Part shown: one piece after another, positions 27,620 to 36,820 of the stretch | Layout of the letters: every line of letters begins with the position of its first letter | Position numbering within the stretch: the first letter of the stretch is position 1 | From: Algoriphagus halophilus | GTDB lineage: Bacteria; Bacteroidota; Bacteroidia; Cytophagales; Cyclobacteriaceae | DNA: 64,000 bases | NCBI RefSeq assembly: GCF_900129785.1 | Contig: NZ_FSRC01000002.1 | Coordinates: 372,001-436,000, forward strand | Direction: 5' to 3' | The notes under the pieces: generated by a model | Told to the model about the DNA's origin: nothing | Seen by the model: only the letters and a program-made list of their open reading frames with translations | The model's database searches: none | Translations under genes and position numbers: made by a program

Positions 27620-28222
27620 ATGCAAAGACCTGATTTCAATATAGAAGAAGTCAATAAAATCATTCGTGGACGAAGATCCATGTTTGTCGCTCAGTTTAAA
27701 GAAAATGATCCGATTGAGGACAGCATCATTGAAGAGATGTTGGAAAATGCCAGATGGGCTCCTACCCATAAACTTACTCAGCCTTGGAGATTTATCGTCT
27801 ATAAAGGGGAAGGATTAAAGACTTTTGGCAAATATCAAGCTGAACTTTATAAAAAAAGAGCAGAAAAAAATGGAACTCCATTTATAGAGGCCACTTATGA
27901 AAAATTTCTGAATAATCCTCAAAAAGCTTCTCATGTCATTGCAATTCTATTGAATCGATCAGAGGGAATTCCATTGATGGAAGAGATCTCTGCCGTAGCG
28001 ATGGCTGTTCAAAACATGTATTTGACTGCTTCAGCTCATGGATTAGCAGGGTATTGGGGCACGGGGGGTCCTACCTTTTGGCCAGAAGCTAGAGAGGATT
28101 TTGGATTGGAAGGGGAAGATATGCTGATGGGTTTCTTCTATGTCGCTAAACCAGCCACCGACCAATGGCCTGCTGGCAAAAGGGATACAATGGAGGATAA
28201 AGTTGCCTGGATTACAGAATAA
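27620..28222 (+). CDS. Nitroreductase-family flavoprotein
   Basis: The 200-residue protein matches the FMN-dependent nitroreductase fold: IIRGRRSMFVAQF (FMN phosphate contacts), ARWAPTHKLTQPWRFIVY, and AVAMAVQNMYLTASAHGLAGYWGTGG near 130-155. It would reduce nitro or quinone compounds with NAD(P)H in the cytoplasm; the physiological substrate is unknown. It is the last gene of a plus-strand run and ends in a strong bidirectional terminator. Confidence 0.9.
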   Translation: MQRPDFNIEEVNKIIRGRRSMFVAQFKENDPIEDSIIEEMLENARWAPTHKLTQPWRFIVYKGEGLKTFGKYQAELYKKRAEKNGTPFIEATYEKFLNNPQKASHVIAILLNRSEGIPLMEEISAVAMAVQNMYLTASAHGLAGYWGTGGPTFWPEAREDFGLEGEDMLMGFFYVAKPATDQWPAGKRDTMEDKVAWITE

Positions 28223-28260
28223 AAAAGTAAAGGCAGATCCACCGATCTGCCTTTACTTTT
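28223..28260. terminator. Strong bidirectional terminator
   Basis: A perfect 16-bp stem, AAAAGTAAAGGCAGAT (28223-28238) with ATCTGCCTTTACTTTT (28245-28260), with a 6-base loop. It lies between converging genes. Confidence 0.9.
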
Positions 28261-28276
28261 TCAAATGATCATAATG

Positions 28277-28807
28277 TTAGAAGCCTACATAAGCAGGCGG
28301 TTCAGCACCTTGAACTCTAATATAAGCAACTGCTGATCCATTATGATGTGAAGTATGATCCATCAATAATGCTGCAACTTGCCTTCTAGAAACAGTATTA
28401 CCAAAAACCTCTATTTTTTCACCAAGATCTTCCGCAGATAATGCTGCTATGGTTTTCTTCCCATAATCAAAGCATTTGCCTACATATTCAGCTAATTCTG
28501 ATCTACTTGCGGTTTCCAAATTGATTTCAAATCCCGGATCAGAACCTTTGAGAAACCCCTGAGAAATCCCAACAATTGCATTTCCAACGTGATGGATTTG
28601 CCCTTTGAAAGACATAGCCTTTGGGTCGGTTTTATAATCCATCCCAGAATCAGGCATTTTATCTAAAATGGCAAGGGTATAATTTTTGGCGTTTTCCCAT
28701 TTTACCATATACTCATCCATCGTAGTCTGTGCATTGACAACTCCTGCTGTCAGCATCAAAAATGAAGCGAAAACCGCTCCCGCAAATAATCGTATTACTT
28801 TGTTCAT
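28277..28807 (-). CDS. Exported DinB-family protein
   Basis: The 176-residue protein has a signal peptide (ending GVVNA-Q) and a DinB/YfiT-like four-helix bundle. The usual metal-binding histidines appear as QIHHVGNAIVGI near residue 72 and LLMDHTSHHNGSAVAYIR near 150-167. DinB-fold proteins often bind divalent metal and include thiol-S-transferases, but members with export signals are uncharacterised. It is monocistronic, opposing the nitroreductase gene across a shared terminator. Confidence 0.85.
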   Translation of the reverse strand: MNKVIRLFAGAVFASFLMLTAGVVNAQTTMDEYMVKWENAKNYTLAILDKMPDSGMDYKTDPKAMSFKGQIHHVGNAIVGISQGFLKGSDPGFEINLETASRSELAEYVGKCFDYGKKTIAALSAEDLGEKIEVFGNTVSRRQVAALLMDHTSHHNGSAVAYIRVQGAEPPAYVGF

Positions 28808-28883
28808 GGAATAAAGAGTTTGTTTCTACTTTAAATTTCATCTATTCTCCCATCATTTCAAACCTATTGTCTAATTTTAAGCT

Positions 28884-29456
28884 ATGCGAAAAATTCTTTT
28901 GTATATACCTATTTTGTTAGGACTTACGGCTTGTGAAGATTCATATCTTCCAAAACCTCCTGGATATAACCGAATAGACTTACCTGCCCATAGTTTTCAA
29001 ACTTTATCAAGTGGGTATCCATATCAGTTGGAATTTTCGAAATACAGTCAGGTAGAAGCAGATTCCTTTAATATAGAGGAAGAGGAGTGGATAAACTTAC
29101 ACTATGTGGATTTTGGAGCAAAAGTCCATTTAACCTATAAGAAAATCGGAGATGGAGTGAGTTTCGAAAAGTTGTCCAATGATGCGTTCAAATTAACTGC
29201 AAAGCATCAAGTGAAAGCCTATGGGATTCAGGAATCTGTAGCTCTTACGCCTGAAGGTTATACTGGAGTCATTGCAGAGCTGACAGGAGAAGTTCCTACT
29301 CAATTTCAGTTTTTTGTGACCGACTCTACAAAAAACTTCTTAAGAGGTGCGCTGTATTTCAATACTGCGACAAAAAATGATTCACTCGCTCCTGTGATAG
29401 AATACATCAAGGTGGACATGGCCCACCTGATGAATTCCGTACAATTTCAAAACTGA
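28884..29456 (+). CDS. gldD: Gliding motility lipoprotein GldD
   Basis: GldD is a Bacteroidota lipoprotein required for gliding motility and linked to type IX secretion. The 190-residue protein has a lipobox signal (LLGLTAC), then the hallmark YLPKPPGYNRIDLP segment, the Cys-less mature core with FSKYSQVEADS and WINLHYVDFGAKVHLTYKKI, and LRGALYFNTATKNDSLAPVI near the C-terminus. The length is as usual for the family. Its stop directly abuts the stop of the converging symporter gene. Other gld genes are not in this window. Confidence 0.93.
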   Translation: MRKILLYIPILLGLTACEDSYLPKPPGYNRIDLPAHSFQTLSSGYPYQLEFSKYSQVEADSFNIEEEEWINLHYVDFGAKVHLTYKKIGDGVSFEKLSNDAFKLTAKHQVKAYGIQESVALTPEGYTGVIAELTGEVPTQFQFFVTDSTKNFLRGALYFNTATKNDSLAPVIEYIKVDMAHLMNSVQFQN

Positions 29457-31232
29457 TTAATGGATACTTTTCCAGGATTTAATCAAAATAAATCCTCCTG
29501 CCACTGCAATTACCCCAGCAATAATTCCACCCAGTAGATTCCCATAGATAAAGAATCCGGTAGAGAATAATGCTGAATAAATCATAATTGTTCCGATCAC
29601 CATCAAACCAATCTCTTTTGGCAATTGGCCGATTACTTGCTTTTCAGCAGGATATCTATCTAATACTTTTTTCCAACCGAAAGCCGCTGGGGTAACCTTT
29701 CTATAGAAAGAAAGTAATACTTCGTCTTTCTCTGGCTGGGTAATGAAGGTTACGATCAACCAACCTACGGTCGTAATACTTACACTATAAATCAATTTGA
29801 GGTAAGCCTGATTTTCAGGAATCAAAATCCAGTTAACTTTTGGATTGATCACTTCAAAGAAAATAGCTACTACAAATGAAATCGCCATTGCGGATATTTC
29901 AGTGTACGCGTTAATTCTCCACCAGAACCATCTTAGAATAAAGATCAAACCTGTTCCAGCTCCAATCTGTAATAGAATATTAAATGCATCCAATGCTGAG
30001 GATAATGCCAACGCTAAAATCGCTGAGAAGGTCATTAATAATACCGTAGAAATTCTTCCTACAGCTACTAGTTGCTTATCTGAAGCATCAGGCTTGATGA
30101 ATCTTAAATAAAAATCATTTACCACATAGGATGATCCCCAGTTCAGGTGAGTAGATAAGGTGGACATCACTGCTGCAATTAAAGAAGCCAGAACGATACC
30201 AATCAACCCAGTAGGTAGATACGTCAACATCGCTGAATACGCCAAGTCATCACCTAATTTATCAACCGGGATTTCTGGAAACGCCGCTTGCAAATCTGAA
30301 ATATTCGGGAAGATTACTAAAGAAGATAAAGCAATAAGGATCCAAGGCCATGGTCTCAAAGCATAATGGGCAATATTGAAAAACAAAGTTGCACCCATCG
30401 CATTTTTCTCATCCTTTGCCGAAAGCATTCGCTGAGCGATGTATCCACCACCTCCAGGCTCAGCCCCTGGATACCAAGTAGCCCACCACTGAATAGCAAT
30501 TGGCATAATAAACAATGGTATATAGACATTTGGATCTGAAAACTCAGGAAGGAAATTTAATTTATCAGCAACATTTTCATGGGCTAACAAATTATTTAAG
30601 GACCCGATTTCAGGGAGATCCAAAATAAAATATGCCGCCCCGAAGGAACCAATCATCGCGATAAAGAACTGGAAAAAATCGGTTAGTAATACTCCTTTAA
30701 GTCCGCCTAAGGAACTGTAAATCACCGTCACGATGGATGCTATTAACAAAGTCTGGATAGGACTTAACCCAAGCATGACCCCACCAATTTTAATAGCAGC
30801 AAGAGAAACTGTTGCCATAATCACCACATTGAAAAACACCCCCAAGTAGATGGCACGGAATGCTCTTAAGAAAGCAGCACCTTTTCCAGAATATCTTAAT
30901 TCATAAAATTCCAAGTCTGTTGTAACCTCTGATCTTCTCCACAACTTGGCATACACAAAAACAGTAAGCATCCCTGTCAAAAGAAAAGCCCACCATGCCC
31001 AGTTACCTGCAACTCCGTTCTTTCTGACAATATCAGTCACCAAATTTGGAGTATCTGCAGAAAAGGTGGTGGCAACCATAGAAACACCTAATAGCCACCA
31101 AGGCATGTTTCTACCTGAAAGGAAGAATTCTTTTGCAGAGCTTCCCGCTTTTTTGGCAGTGAAAAGACCAATTAACAGTGAGATCACAAAGAAGGCGGCT
31201 ATAATGCCCCAATCTATGGCGGTTACATTCAT
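29457..31232 (-). CDS. Sodium:solute symporter (SSS/SLC5 family)
   Basis: This 591-residue inner-membrane protein has about 14 hydrophobic segments. The N-terminus AAFFVISLLIGLFTAKKAGS ... EFFLSGRNMPWWLLGVSMVA is the SSS signature with the LeuT-type core, and SLGGLKGVLLTDFFQFFIAM follows it. It moves an unidentified solute (sugar, polyol, organic acid or amino acid) with sodium. Many Bacteroidota members sit in carbohydrate loci, and here the nearest carbohydrate genes are 6 kb away. The C-terminal extension with two more helices (about 525-590) is common in this subfamily. Confidence 0.92.
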   Translation of the reverse strand: MNVTAIDWGIIAAFFVISLLIGLFTAKKAGSSAKEFFLSGRNMPWWLLGVSMVATTFSADTPNLVTDIVRKNGVAGNWAWWAFLLTGMLTVFVYAKLWRRSEVTTDLEFYELRYSGKGAAFLRAFRAIYLGVFFNVVIMATVSLAAIKIGGVMLGLSPIQTLLIASIVTVIYSSLGGLKGVLLTDFFQFFIAMIGSFGAAYFILDLPEIGSLNNLLAHENVADKLNFLPEFSDPNVYIPLFIMPIAIQWWATWYPGAEPGGGGYIAQRMLSAKDEKNAMGATLFFNIAHYALRPWPWILIALSSLVIFPNISDLQAAFPEIPVDKLGDDLAYSAMLTYLPTGLIGIVLASLIAAVMSTLSTHLNWGSSYVVNDFYLRFIKPDASDKQLVAVGRISTVLLMTFSAILALALSSALDAFNILLQIGAGTGLIFILRWFWWRINAYTEISAMAISFVVAIFFEVINPKVNWILIPENQAYLKLIYSVSITTVGWLIVTFITQPEKDEVLLSFYRKVTPAAFGWKKVLDRYPAEKQVIGQLPKEIGLMVIGTIMIYSALFSTGFFIYGNLLGGIIAGVIAVAGGFILIKSWKSIH

Positions 31233-31579
31233 AATGATGGGTTTTGAAACTCAATTTCTCTCATTTTTTTCATAAATGAGAAAGACTTTATTAATATTTT
31301 TTACTAATGTATTTATTTTTTTTAATCTGATAATAATATTCGCATGATTTAGCGGTAAAAATGAAAATCCTAGCCAAATCCGAAGGTAAAGAATTGGATT
31401 GGCAGAATGATCTATGCTCTTTCCATCATTCCAATTTATTATCCATAAGCTAAGTTCACATTACGGAATCCTAAATTTTTGAAAGATTTTTTAAACTAAT
31501 CATAATCAACAAGTAAGGGCAATACCCCCAACAAGTAAGTAATTTAATTCTCTAAAGTTTTAAATAACATTTATAAAAA
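31233..31579. other. 347-bp intergenic region between divergent genes, no feature recognised
   Basis: AT-rich DNA between the symporter start and the choice-of-anchor-I lipoprotein start. It must hold both promoters, but I could not find a convincing TTTG/TAnnTTTG pair, hairpin or open frame. Confidence 0.5.
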
Positions 31580-33100
31580 ATGAGAAAGTTTTACTTAGTA
31601 TTTTTATTTGGAGTATTAGCCTCCAGTTGTAGAGAGAGGATTTCTTCTCCAGGTCCAGTTAGCCTCACTTTTGATGAAATCAGTAGCTTAAAAGTTGGAG
31701 GAGAAGCAGCAGCTGAAATCACTACTTATGATCCCATCACCCAAAAACTTTTCGTAGTAAACAATAGTGATGGGCTTTCGCAAGTGGATGTTATTGATTT
31801 TTCAGATCCGGTAAACCCAACTTTACTAAGTCCAATTGAAATCACTCCTTTTGGAGGTGGTCTTAATTCGGTTGCAGTAAAAAATGGAATGCTGGCCATC
31901 GCGATTGAAGCTGAAACCAAAACGGATCCAGGTACCATCGTGGTATTCGAAACTTCTAATTTATTGGCCCCAGTTGCTAATTTGACGGTTGGCGCACTTC
32001 CAGACATGGTTGCGTTTAGCCCTGATGGCCGCTATATAGTATCCGCCAATGAAGGGGAGCCAAATGATGATTATGATATCGACCCGGAAGGTTCCATCTC
32101 AATTATAGATACTCAAAAAGGATTTGAAGTGAGTACACTCGGCTTTGCATCTTTCGAAAATCAACGTGCTGAGTTAGAGGCTAAGGGTTTTAGGATCTTT
32201 GGACCCAATGCTACATTTGCTCAAGATATAGAGCCAGAATATGTGACAATCGACCCCACTTCTGATTTCGCCTGGGTAACCCTACAGGAAAATAATGGAA
32301 TCGCAAAAGTGGACCTGAATAATAAAATGATTACTGATATTTTTCCTATGGGATTGAAAGACCATATGCTTTCAGAAAATGAAATTGATGTGAGTGATCG
32401 AGATGGTATCTCAGGAAATTTCCAAAATTGGCCTTTGTTATCATTTTACATGCCTGATGCCATTGAAACTTTCCAAGTCGGAAATAACAATTTCTTAATC
32501 ACGGCGAATGAAGGTGACACTAGAGATTATGACGGATACAGTGAAGAAGAAAGGATCAAAGATTTAGAGTTGGACCCTGTCGCTTTTCCAAATGCTGAAT
32601 TGCTTCAGCAAGACGAAAATATGGGTAGGCTAACCATTACAAGGAGTCAAGGTGATATAGACCAAGATGGAGATTTTGATGTTCTTTATGGGATCGGAGG
32701 AAGGTCTTTTTCTATTTGGAATGGAAGCACTGGAGAATTGGTAAGGGATTATAATAGGCTGGAAAAAGAATTAATCTCCGCCCAACCAAATCTTTATGAT
32801 GATGGAAGAAGTGATAATAAAGGGGTAGAGGCGGAAGGAATTGAAATCGGTGAAATAAGAGGAAAAAACATCGTATTTGTAGGTCTAGAAAGATCAGATG
32901 CAATAATGGTCTACCAAATAAATGGGGCTGCAGGTTTACAACTTCTTCAGGTTTTGGATGGAATTGATAAACCTGGAGACACAGGACATGATGCTCCGGA
33001 AGGATTGCTATTTATTCCAGCTGAAGAAAGTCCAAATGGGAAGCCACTATTTATTGTGAGTTCTGAGGATGATGGAAAAATTACTGTCTATCAGAATTAA
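31580..33100 (+). CDS. Choice-of-anchor-I beta-propeller lipoprotein
   Basis: The 506-residue lipoprotein (lipobox GVLASSC) matches the choice-of-anchor-I/mesenchyme-specific glycoprotein-like propeller family. It has repeated SIIDTQKGFEV-like blades, PDMVAFSPDGRYIVSANEGE, EPEYVTIDPTSDFAWVTLQE, LITANEGDTRDYDGY, DVLYGIGGRSFSIWN and the closing DKPGDTGHDAPEGLLFIPAE. Members are extracellular or surface-attached, some with phosphatase-like activity claimed, but no activity can be read from the sequence. It is monocistronic with a clear terminator. Confidence 0.85.
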   Translation: MRKFYLVFLFGVLASSCRERISSPGPVSLTFDEISSLKVGGEAAAEITTYDPITQKLFVVNNSDGLSQVDVIDFSDPVNPTLLSPIEITPFGGGLNSVAVKNGMLAIAIEAETKTDPGTIVVFETSNLLAPVANLTVGALPDMVAFSPDGRYIVSANEGEPNDDYDIDPEGSISIIDTQKGFEVSTLGFASFENQRAELEAKGFRIFGPNATFAQDIEPEYVTIDPTSDFAWVTLQENNGIAKVDLNNKMITDIFPMGLKDHMLSENEIDVSDRDGISGNFQNWPLLSFYMPDAIETFQVGNNNFLITANEGDTRDYDGYSEEERIKDLELDPVAFPNAELLQQDENMGRLTITRSQGDIDQDGDFDVLYGIGGRSFSIWNGSTGELVRDYNRLEKELISAQPNLYDDGRSDNKGVEAEGIEIGEIRGKNIVFVGLERSDAIMVYQINGAAGLQLLQVLDGIDKPGDTGHDAPEGLLFIPAEESPNGKPLFIVSSEDDGKITVYQN

Positions 33101-33118
33101 TCTTATAATTAAATTGAA

Positions 33119-33147
33119 GGAAAGCCGACCGAATGGTCGGCTTTTTT
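33119..33147 (+). terminator. Intrinsic terminator after the choice-of-anchor-I gene
   Basis: AAAGCCGACC (33121-33130) pairs with GGTCGGCTTT (33135-33144), has a GAAT loop, and is followed by Ts. Confidence 0.9.
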
Positions 33148-33191
33148 AATTCTCATCTTTTTAATTTTTGAAGAAGGGCTAGCTTTGCAAA

Positions 33192-34262
33192 ATGAATAAT
33201 GAGCAAATCGCAGCTATCTTAAATCAATACGATTTCTTAAAAGGAACAGCGTTCTCTTTCAAAACTTTTGGTTCAGGACTCATTCATGGAACCTTTTTGG
33301 TTGAAACTCCTGAATCAAAATTCATTTTACAAGAATTCAACAATTCTGTTTTTTGGTATCCTGAACGAATTGCCAACAACCATTGGATTTTAGGCGAACA
33401 AGGAAACGTAAATGAACTGCCTTTTGCCCTCCCTTTACCTCGTTTGAACGAGTCTGGAGATTCACTCACCAAGTTTGAAAACAAGCTCTTTAGACTATTT
33501 GATTTTGTCAATGGAGAAACGCTCCAGGAGATTCAGAAGCCTGAACAGGCCTATTTAGCAGCCAAAGCCTATGGCATTTTTGCCAGTTGGGCAAAAGATA
33601 TTGATGCCCATCAAATGCAAGAGTCTATTCCTAGATTCCATCAGTTGGATTGGAGATTCGAAAATTTGGAAAAAGCAGCCAAAGAAGCGAATACCTTATC
33701 GGCTGAGGAGCAAAAAGTGCTCAATTTCTATTTATTACAAAAGCCCCTGGTTGAAAAGTATCTTGAATTCCAAGCCTCCTGTCCACTACGAATCACACAC
33801 AACGACACAAAAATCAACAACCTCATTTTTTCAGAAGATTTAGAAACCATATCCGCAGTAATTGATTTGGATACCTTGATGGGAGGATTGCTTTTATATG
33901 ATTTTGGAGACTTAGTTAGAACAGTCGCTTGCTCAGAAGTCGAAACCAGCCAAAACTGGGATCACTTAGGCCTTCGTCCTGCCATTTTTGAAGAGTTATT
34001 AAAAGGCTATTGGGAAGGGATCTCAGAAATGGCATCTAAAGAAGAAGCTCAATCTCTATTGATCGCTGGAGAGGTAATGACCTGCATCATGGGATTGCGG
34101 TTTTTGACTGACCACTTACAAGGAAATGTATATTATAAAGTTCAATACCCAGAGCAAAACTTTCATAGGGCAAAAAACCAGATGATCTACCTTAAAAGTC
34201 AGCAAGATCATGCTGAAGAGATCAAATCTTTATGGAATAAAATTACTGGCCTAAAAAATTGA
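33192..34262 (+). CDS. Phosphotransferase of the N-acetylhexosamine 1-kinase (NahK)-like type
   Basis: The 356-residue APH-fold kinase has the catalytic block RITHNDTKINNLIF (Brenner motif HxDxxxxN, near residue 205) and the metal-binding VIDLDTLMGGLLLYDFGDLVR (near 226-245), both characteristic of NahK-like and older so-called mucin desulfatase annotations. Such kinases phosphorylate GlcNAc/GalNAc at C1 in salvage pathways. A TAGCTTTG -7-like box at 33180-33187 lies right before the ATG. A nucleotidyltransferase that could use the product is encoded at 41.9-42.8 kb, though it is not adjacent. Confidence 0.82.
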   Translation: MNNEQIAAILNQYDFLKGTAFSFKTFGSGLIHGTFLVETPESKFILQEFNNSVFWYPERIANNHWILGEQGNVNELPFALPLPRLNESGDSLTKFENKLFRLFDFVNGETLQEIQKPEQAYLAAKAYGIFASWAKDIDAHQMQESIPRFHQLDWRFENLEKAAKEANTLSAEEQKVLNFYLLQKPLVEKYLEFQASCPLRITHNDTKINNLIFSEDLETISAVIDLDTLMGGLLLYDFGDLVRTVACSEVETSQNWDHLGLRPAIFEELLKGYWEGISEMASKEEAQSLLIAGEVMTCIMGLRFLTDHLQGNVYYKVQYPEQNFHRAKNQMIYLKSQQDHAEEIKSLWNKITGLKN

Positions 34263-34340
34263 TCTGGACATTTCCTGTCAATTCAGTTGGCAATTGAACA
34301 GTCTACGATTAATTTGCCAGCTTCCTAACCATCCAAAAAC

Positions 34341-36434
34341 TTGCCTGGTATTTTTGACACGAAAATAGAATTCCTAAGAGGAGTAGGCCCTCAACGAGCC
34401 GCTCTCCTAAATAAGGAATTGGCGATTTTCACTTATGGAGAACTGATTCAACATTACCCATTCAGGTATGAGGACAGAACCCGATTTTTTAAAATAAAAG
34501 AACTCAACCCAGACGTAGAAAACGTCCAAGTGATCGCCAAAATCAAGAAGATCGAACTGATCGGTATGGGGAATAAACGGAGGTTGGTAGCCCAGGTGTT
34601 TGATGAAACTGGCGAAATGGAAATGACCTGGTTTAAAGGAATCCAATGGGTTCAGAAAAAACTTCCTGCCGGGGCAGTGTATGTATTCTTTGGAAAACCA
34701 GCACGATTTGGGAATAAATGGAGTATTGCGCATCCCGAAATGGAACCTCTTAGCTCAGCCAATGAGCAGCGAAATAATTTCCAACCTGTTTATTCTACTA
34801 CCGAAAAACTACGGGCCCGATTTTTAGACTCGAAAGGCATATCCAAAATCATGGAATCACTCGTGCAGGCCTGTCTGCCTCATATCCATGAAACCATGCC
34901 AGCTAAACTCCTCCAGCAATACCAGTTGATTGATAAAAAAGAAGCTATTCGACAAATTCACTTTCCTACCCAACCTGAATTACTTCATCGGGCAAGGAAA
35001 AGGCTGAAGTTTGAAGAATTCTTTTTCCTTCAACTACGATTGTTATTGATGAAGGTCACCAGAACAGAAAAGTTTAAAGGACAATCATTAGGCAATACTG
35101 AGTTACTGACTGAATTTTATAAAAACCACATCCCATTTGAGCTCACCAATGCTCAAAAGCGGGTAATTCGAGAATCATTTGCCGATATGAAATCAGGCAC
35201 TCAAATGAATCGATTAATTCAAGGGGATGTAGGCAGTGGAAAAACCATGGTGGCATTTATTTGCATGCTCATAGCCATTGGTTCAGGTGCTCAGGCATGT
35301 TTGATGGCTCCCACGGAAATCCTTGCCAACCAACATTATGAAGGCTTGAAGGAGTTTGCGGATATGATGGATTTGGAGATTGAAATCCTAACAGGATCAG
35401 TCAAGAAATCCAAGCGTAAAATCATCCATGAAAAGCTACTTTCTGGGGAATTGAAGATCCTTATAGGAACACATGCGCTATTAGAAGATATAGTGCAATT
35501 CCAAAACCTAGGTCTGGCAATCGTAGACGAGCAGCATCGATTCGGCGTGGCGCAACGTGCCAAATTGTGGGCTAAAAACAGAGAGTATATACCTCATGTA
35601 TTGGTCATGACTGCAACTCCAATTCCTAGGACCCTGGCCATGACTTTATATGGTGATTTAGATGTGTCAGTCATCGATGAATTACCTGCCGGGAGGAAAC
35701 CTATCCAAACAGTCCATCGCTATGATAAGGACCGATTGAAAGTCTTTGGGTTTATTAATGAGGAGATTAAAAAAGGGAGACAGGTTTATATAGTCTACCC
35801 ACTAATCGAAGAATCTGAGAGCCTCAATCTTAAAAACTTAATGGATGGATACGAAAGTATTGCAAGGGCATTTCCCCAATACCCATTGAGTATTGTCCAT
35901 GGCAGTATGAAATCCGAGGACAAGGATTATGAAATGCAGCGTTTTGTTAAGGGGGAAACAAAAATCATGGTTGCTACCACGGTAATAGAAGTTGGGGTGA
36001 ACGTTCCCAATGCCTCAGTAATGATCATTGAGAATGCGGAGCGGTTTGGACTATCCCAGCTTCACCAATTGAGAGGAAGAGTAGGAAGGGGTGCAGAACA
36101 GAGCTATTGCATCCTTATGAGTAAATATGAGCTTTCCAAAGAAGGCAGAATCCGCTTAGAGACCATGGTACGAACCAATGACGGATTTGAAATCGCAGAC
36201 GTAGATTTAAAATTACGAGGACCGGGAGATTTGATGGGCACACAACAAAGTGGAATTACCGACCTTTTAATTGCTGACCTTAGTAAGGATGCTCCAATAT
36301 TAACTTTAGCTAGAGATGCCGCTCAACAATTATTAGCAGAAGATCCTCATTTGAGCTCAACTGAAAATGCTCCGGTCCTACGACAGGTAAAACAACAAAA
36401 AAAGACCGCAGTCAACTGGAGTCGGATATCTTGA
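34341..36434 (+). CDS. recG: ATP-dependent DNA helicase RecG
   Basis: RecG remodels stalled replication forks and Holliday junctions. The 697-residue protein shows the N-terminal wedge domain (IEFLRGVGPQRAALLNKEL), Walker A GDVGSGKT (295-302), DEQH box (396-399), and the RecG-specific C-terminal TRG region (GRVGRGAEQSYCILM ... DLKLRGPGDLMGTQQSG). It starts with TTG: an in-frame TAA at 34326-34328 leaves no earlier start, and the family N-terminus begins immediately after. Confidence 0.97.
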   Translation: MPGIFDTKIEFLRGVGPQRAALLNKELAIFTYGELIQHYPFRYEDRTRFFKIKELNPDVENVQVIAKIKKIELIGMGNKRRLVAQVFDETGEMEMTWFKGIQWVQKKLPAGAVYVFFGKPARFGNKWSIAHPEMEPLSSANEQRNNFQPVYSTTEKLRARFLDSKGISKIMESLVQACLPHIHETMPAKLLQQYQLIDKKEAIRQIHFPTQPELLHRARKRLKFEEFFFLQLRLLLMKVTRTEKFKGQSLGNTELLTEFYKNHIPFELTNAQKRVIRESFADMKSGTQMNRLIQGDVGSGKTMVAFICMLIAIGSGAQACLMAPTEILANQHYEGLKEFADMMDLEIEILTGSVKKSKRKIIHEKLLSGELKILIGTHALLEDIVQFQNLGLAIVDEQHRFGVAQRAKLWAKNREYIPHVLVMTATPIPRTLAMTLYGDLDVSVIDELPAGRKPIQTVHRYDKDRLKVFGFINEEIKKGRQVYIVYPLIEESESLNLKNLMDGYESIARAFPQYPLSIVHGSMKSEDKDYEMQRFVKGETKIMVATTVIEVGVNVPNASVMIIENAERFGLSQLHQLRGRVGRGAEQSYCILMSKYELSKEGRIRLETMVRTNDGFEIADVDLKLRGPGDLMGTQQSGITDLLIADLSKDAPILTLARDAAQQLLAEDPHLSSTENAPVLRQVKQQKKTAVNWSRIS

Positions 36435-36767
36435 TTATTTTTTCTTGGAAAACAGACTACCGATTCTTCTAAAGATCTGCTTTTCCTTTTCCCAAAAAAA
36501 ATTAAACTGACCAAATAGAAACCCATATACCAACAGGAAAATCTGATATAGAGGCAAAACCAACAATAAGTATAGTAGGGTATTGACAAAGCCACCTTTT
36601 TCTACTCCAAAAAAATCAAGAATAGGAGCTTTGATAAAAAGTATGGTAAATCCAGTACAGGCAAATACCACCAAAACCAGGATGACCTGAAAAACCGAAT
36701 CCAACTTCCATTTTGTTTGAAGTCTTTGAAGAAATCCTGGACGGCTTTTTGGTTTTGGCATACCCAA
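36435..36767 (-). CDS. Small membrane protein, probably DUF6787 family
   Basis: The 110-residue protein has two predicted transmembrane helices (about 27-50 and 62-88) between a basic N-terminus (KPKSRPGFLQRLQTKWKLDS) and a basic C-terminus (FRRIGSLFSKKK). The W-K-L-D-S-x-x-Q-V-I-L-V pattern and the following short helix pair recall DUF6787, a family of unknown role in Bacteroidota; I hold that name only moderately. It converges on recG with abutting ends and lies downstream of lysC, behind a terminator hairpin. Confidence 0.75.
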   Translation of the reverse strand: MGMPKPKSRPGFLQRLQTKWKLDSVFQVILVLVVFACTGFTILFIKAPILDFFGVEKGGFVNTLLYLLLVLPLYQIFLLVYGFLFGQFNFFWEKEKQIFRRIGSLFSKKK

Positions 36768-36793
36768 AAGTAATAAGAATCACTCTAAAGAAA

Positions 36794-36816
36794 ATAACCG
36801 GCACGAGGCCGGTTAT
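36794..36816 (-). terminator. Terminator after the aspartate kinase gene
   Basis: ATAACCGGC (36794-36802) and GCCGGTTAT (36808-36816) form a perfect 9-bp stem with a 5-base loop. The minus transcript continues into TTTTC. Confidence 0.75.
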
Positions 36817-36820
36817 CAAA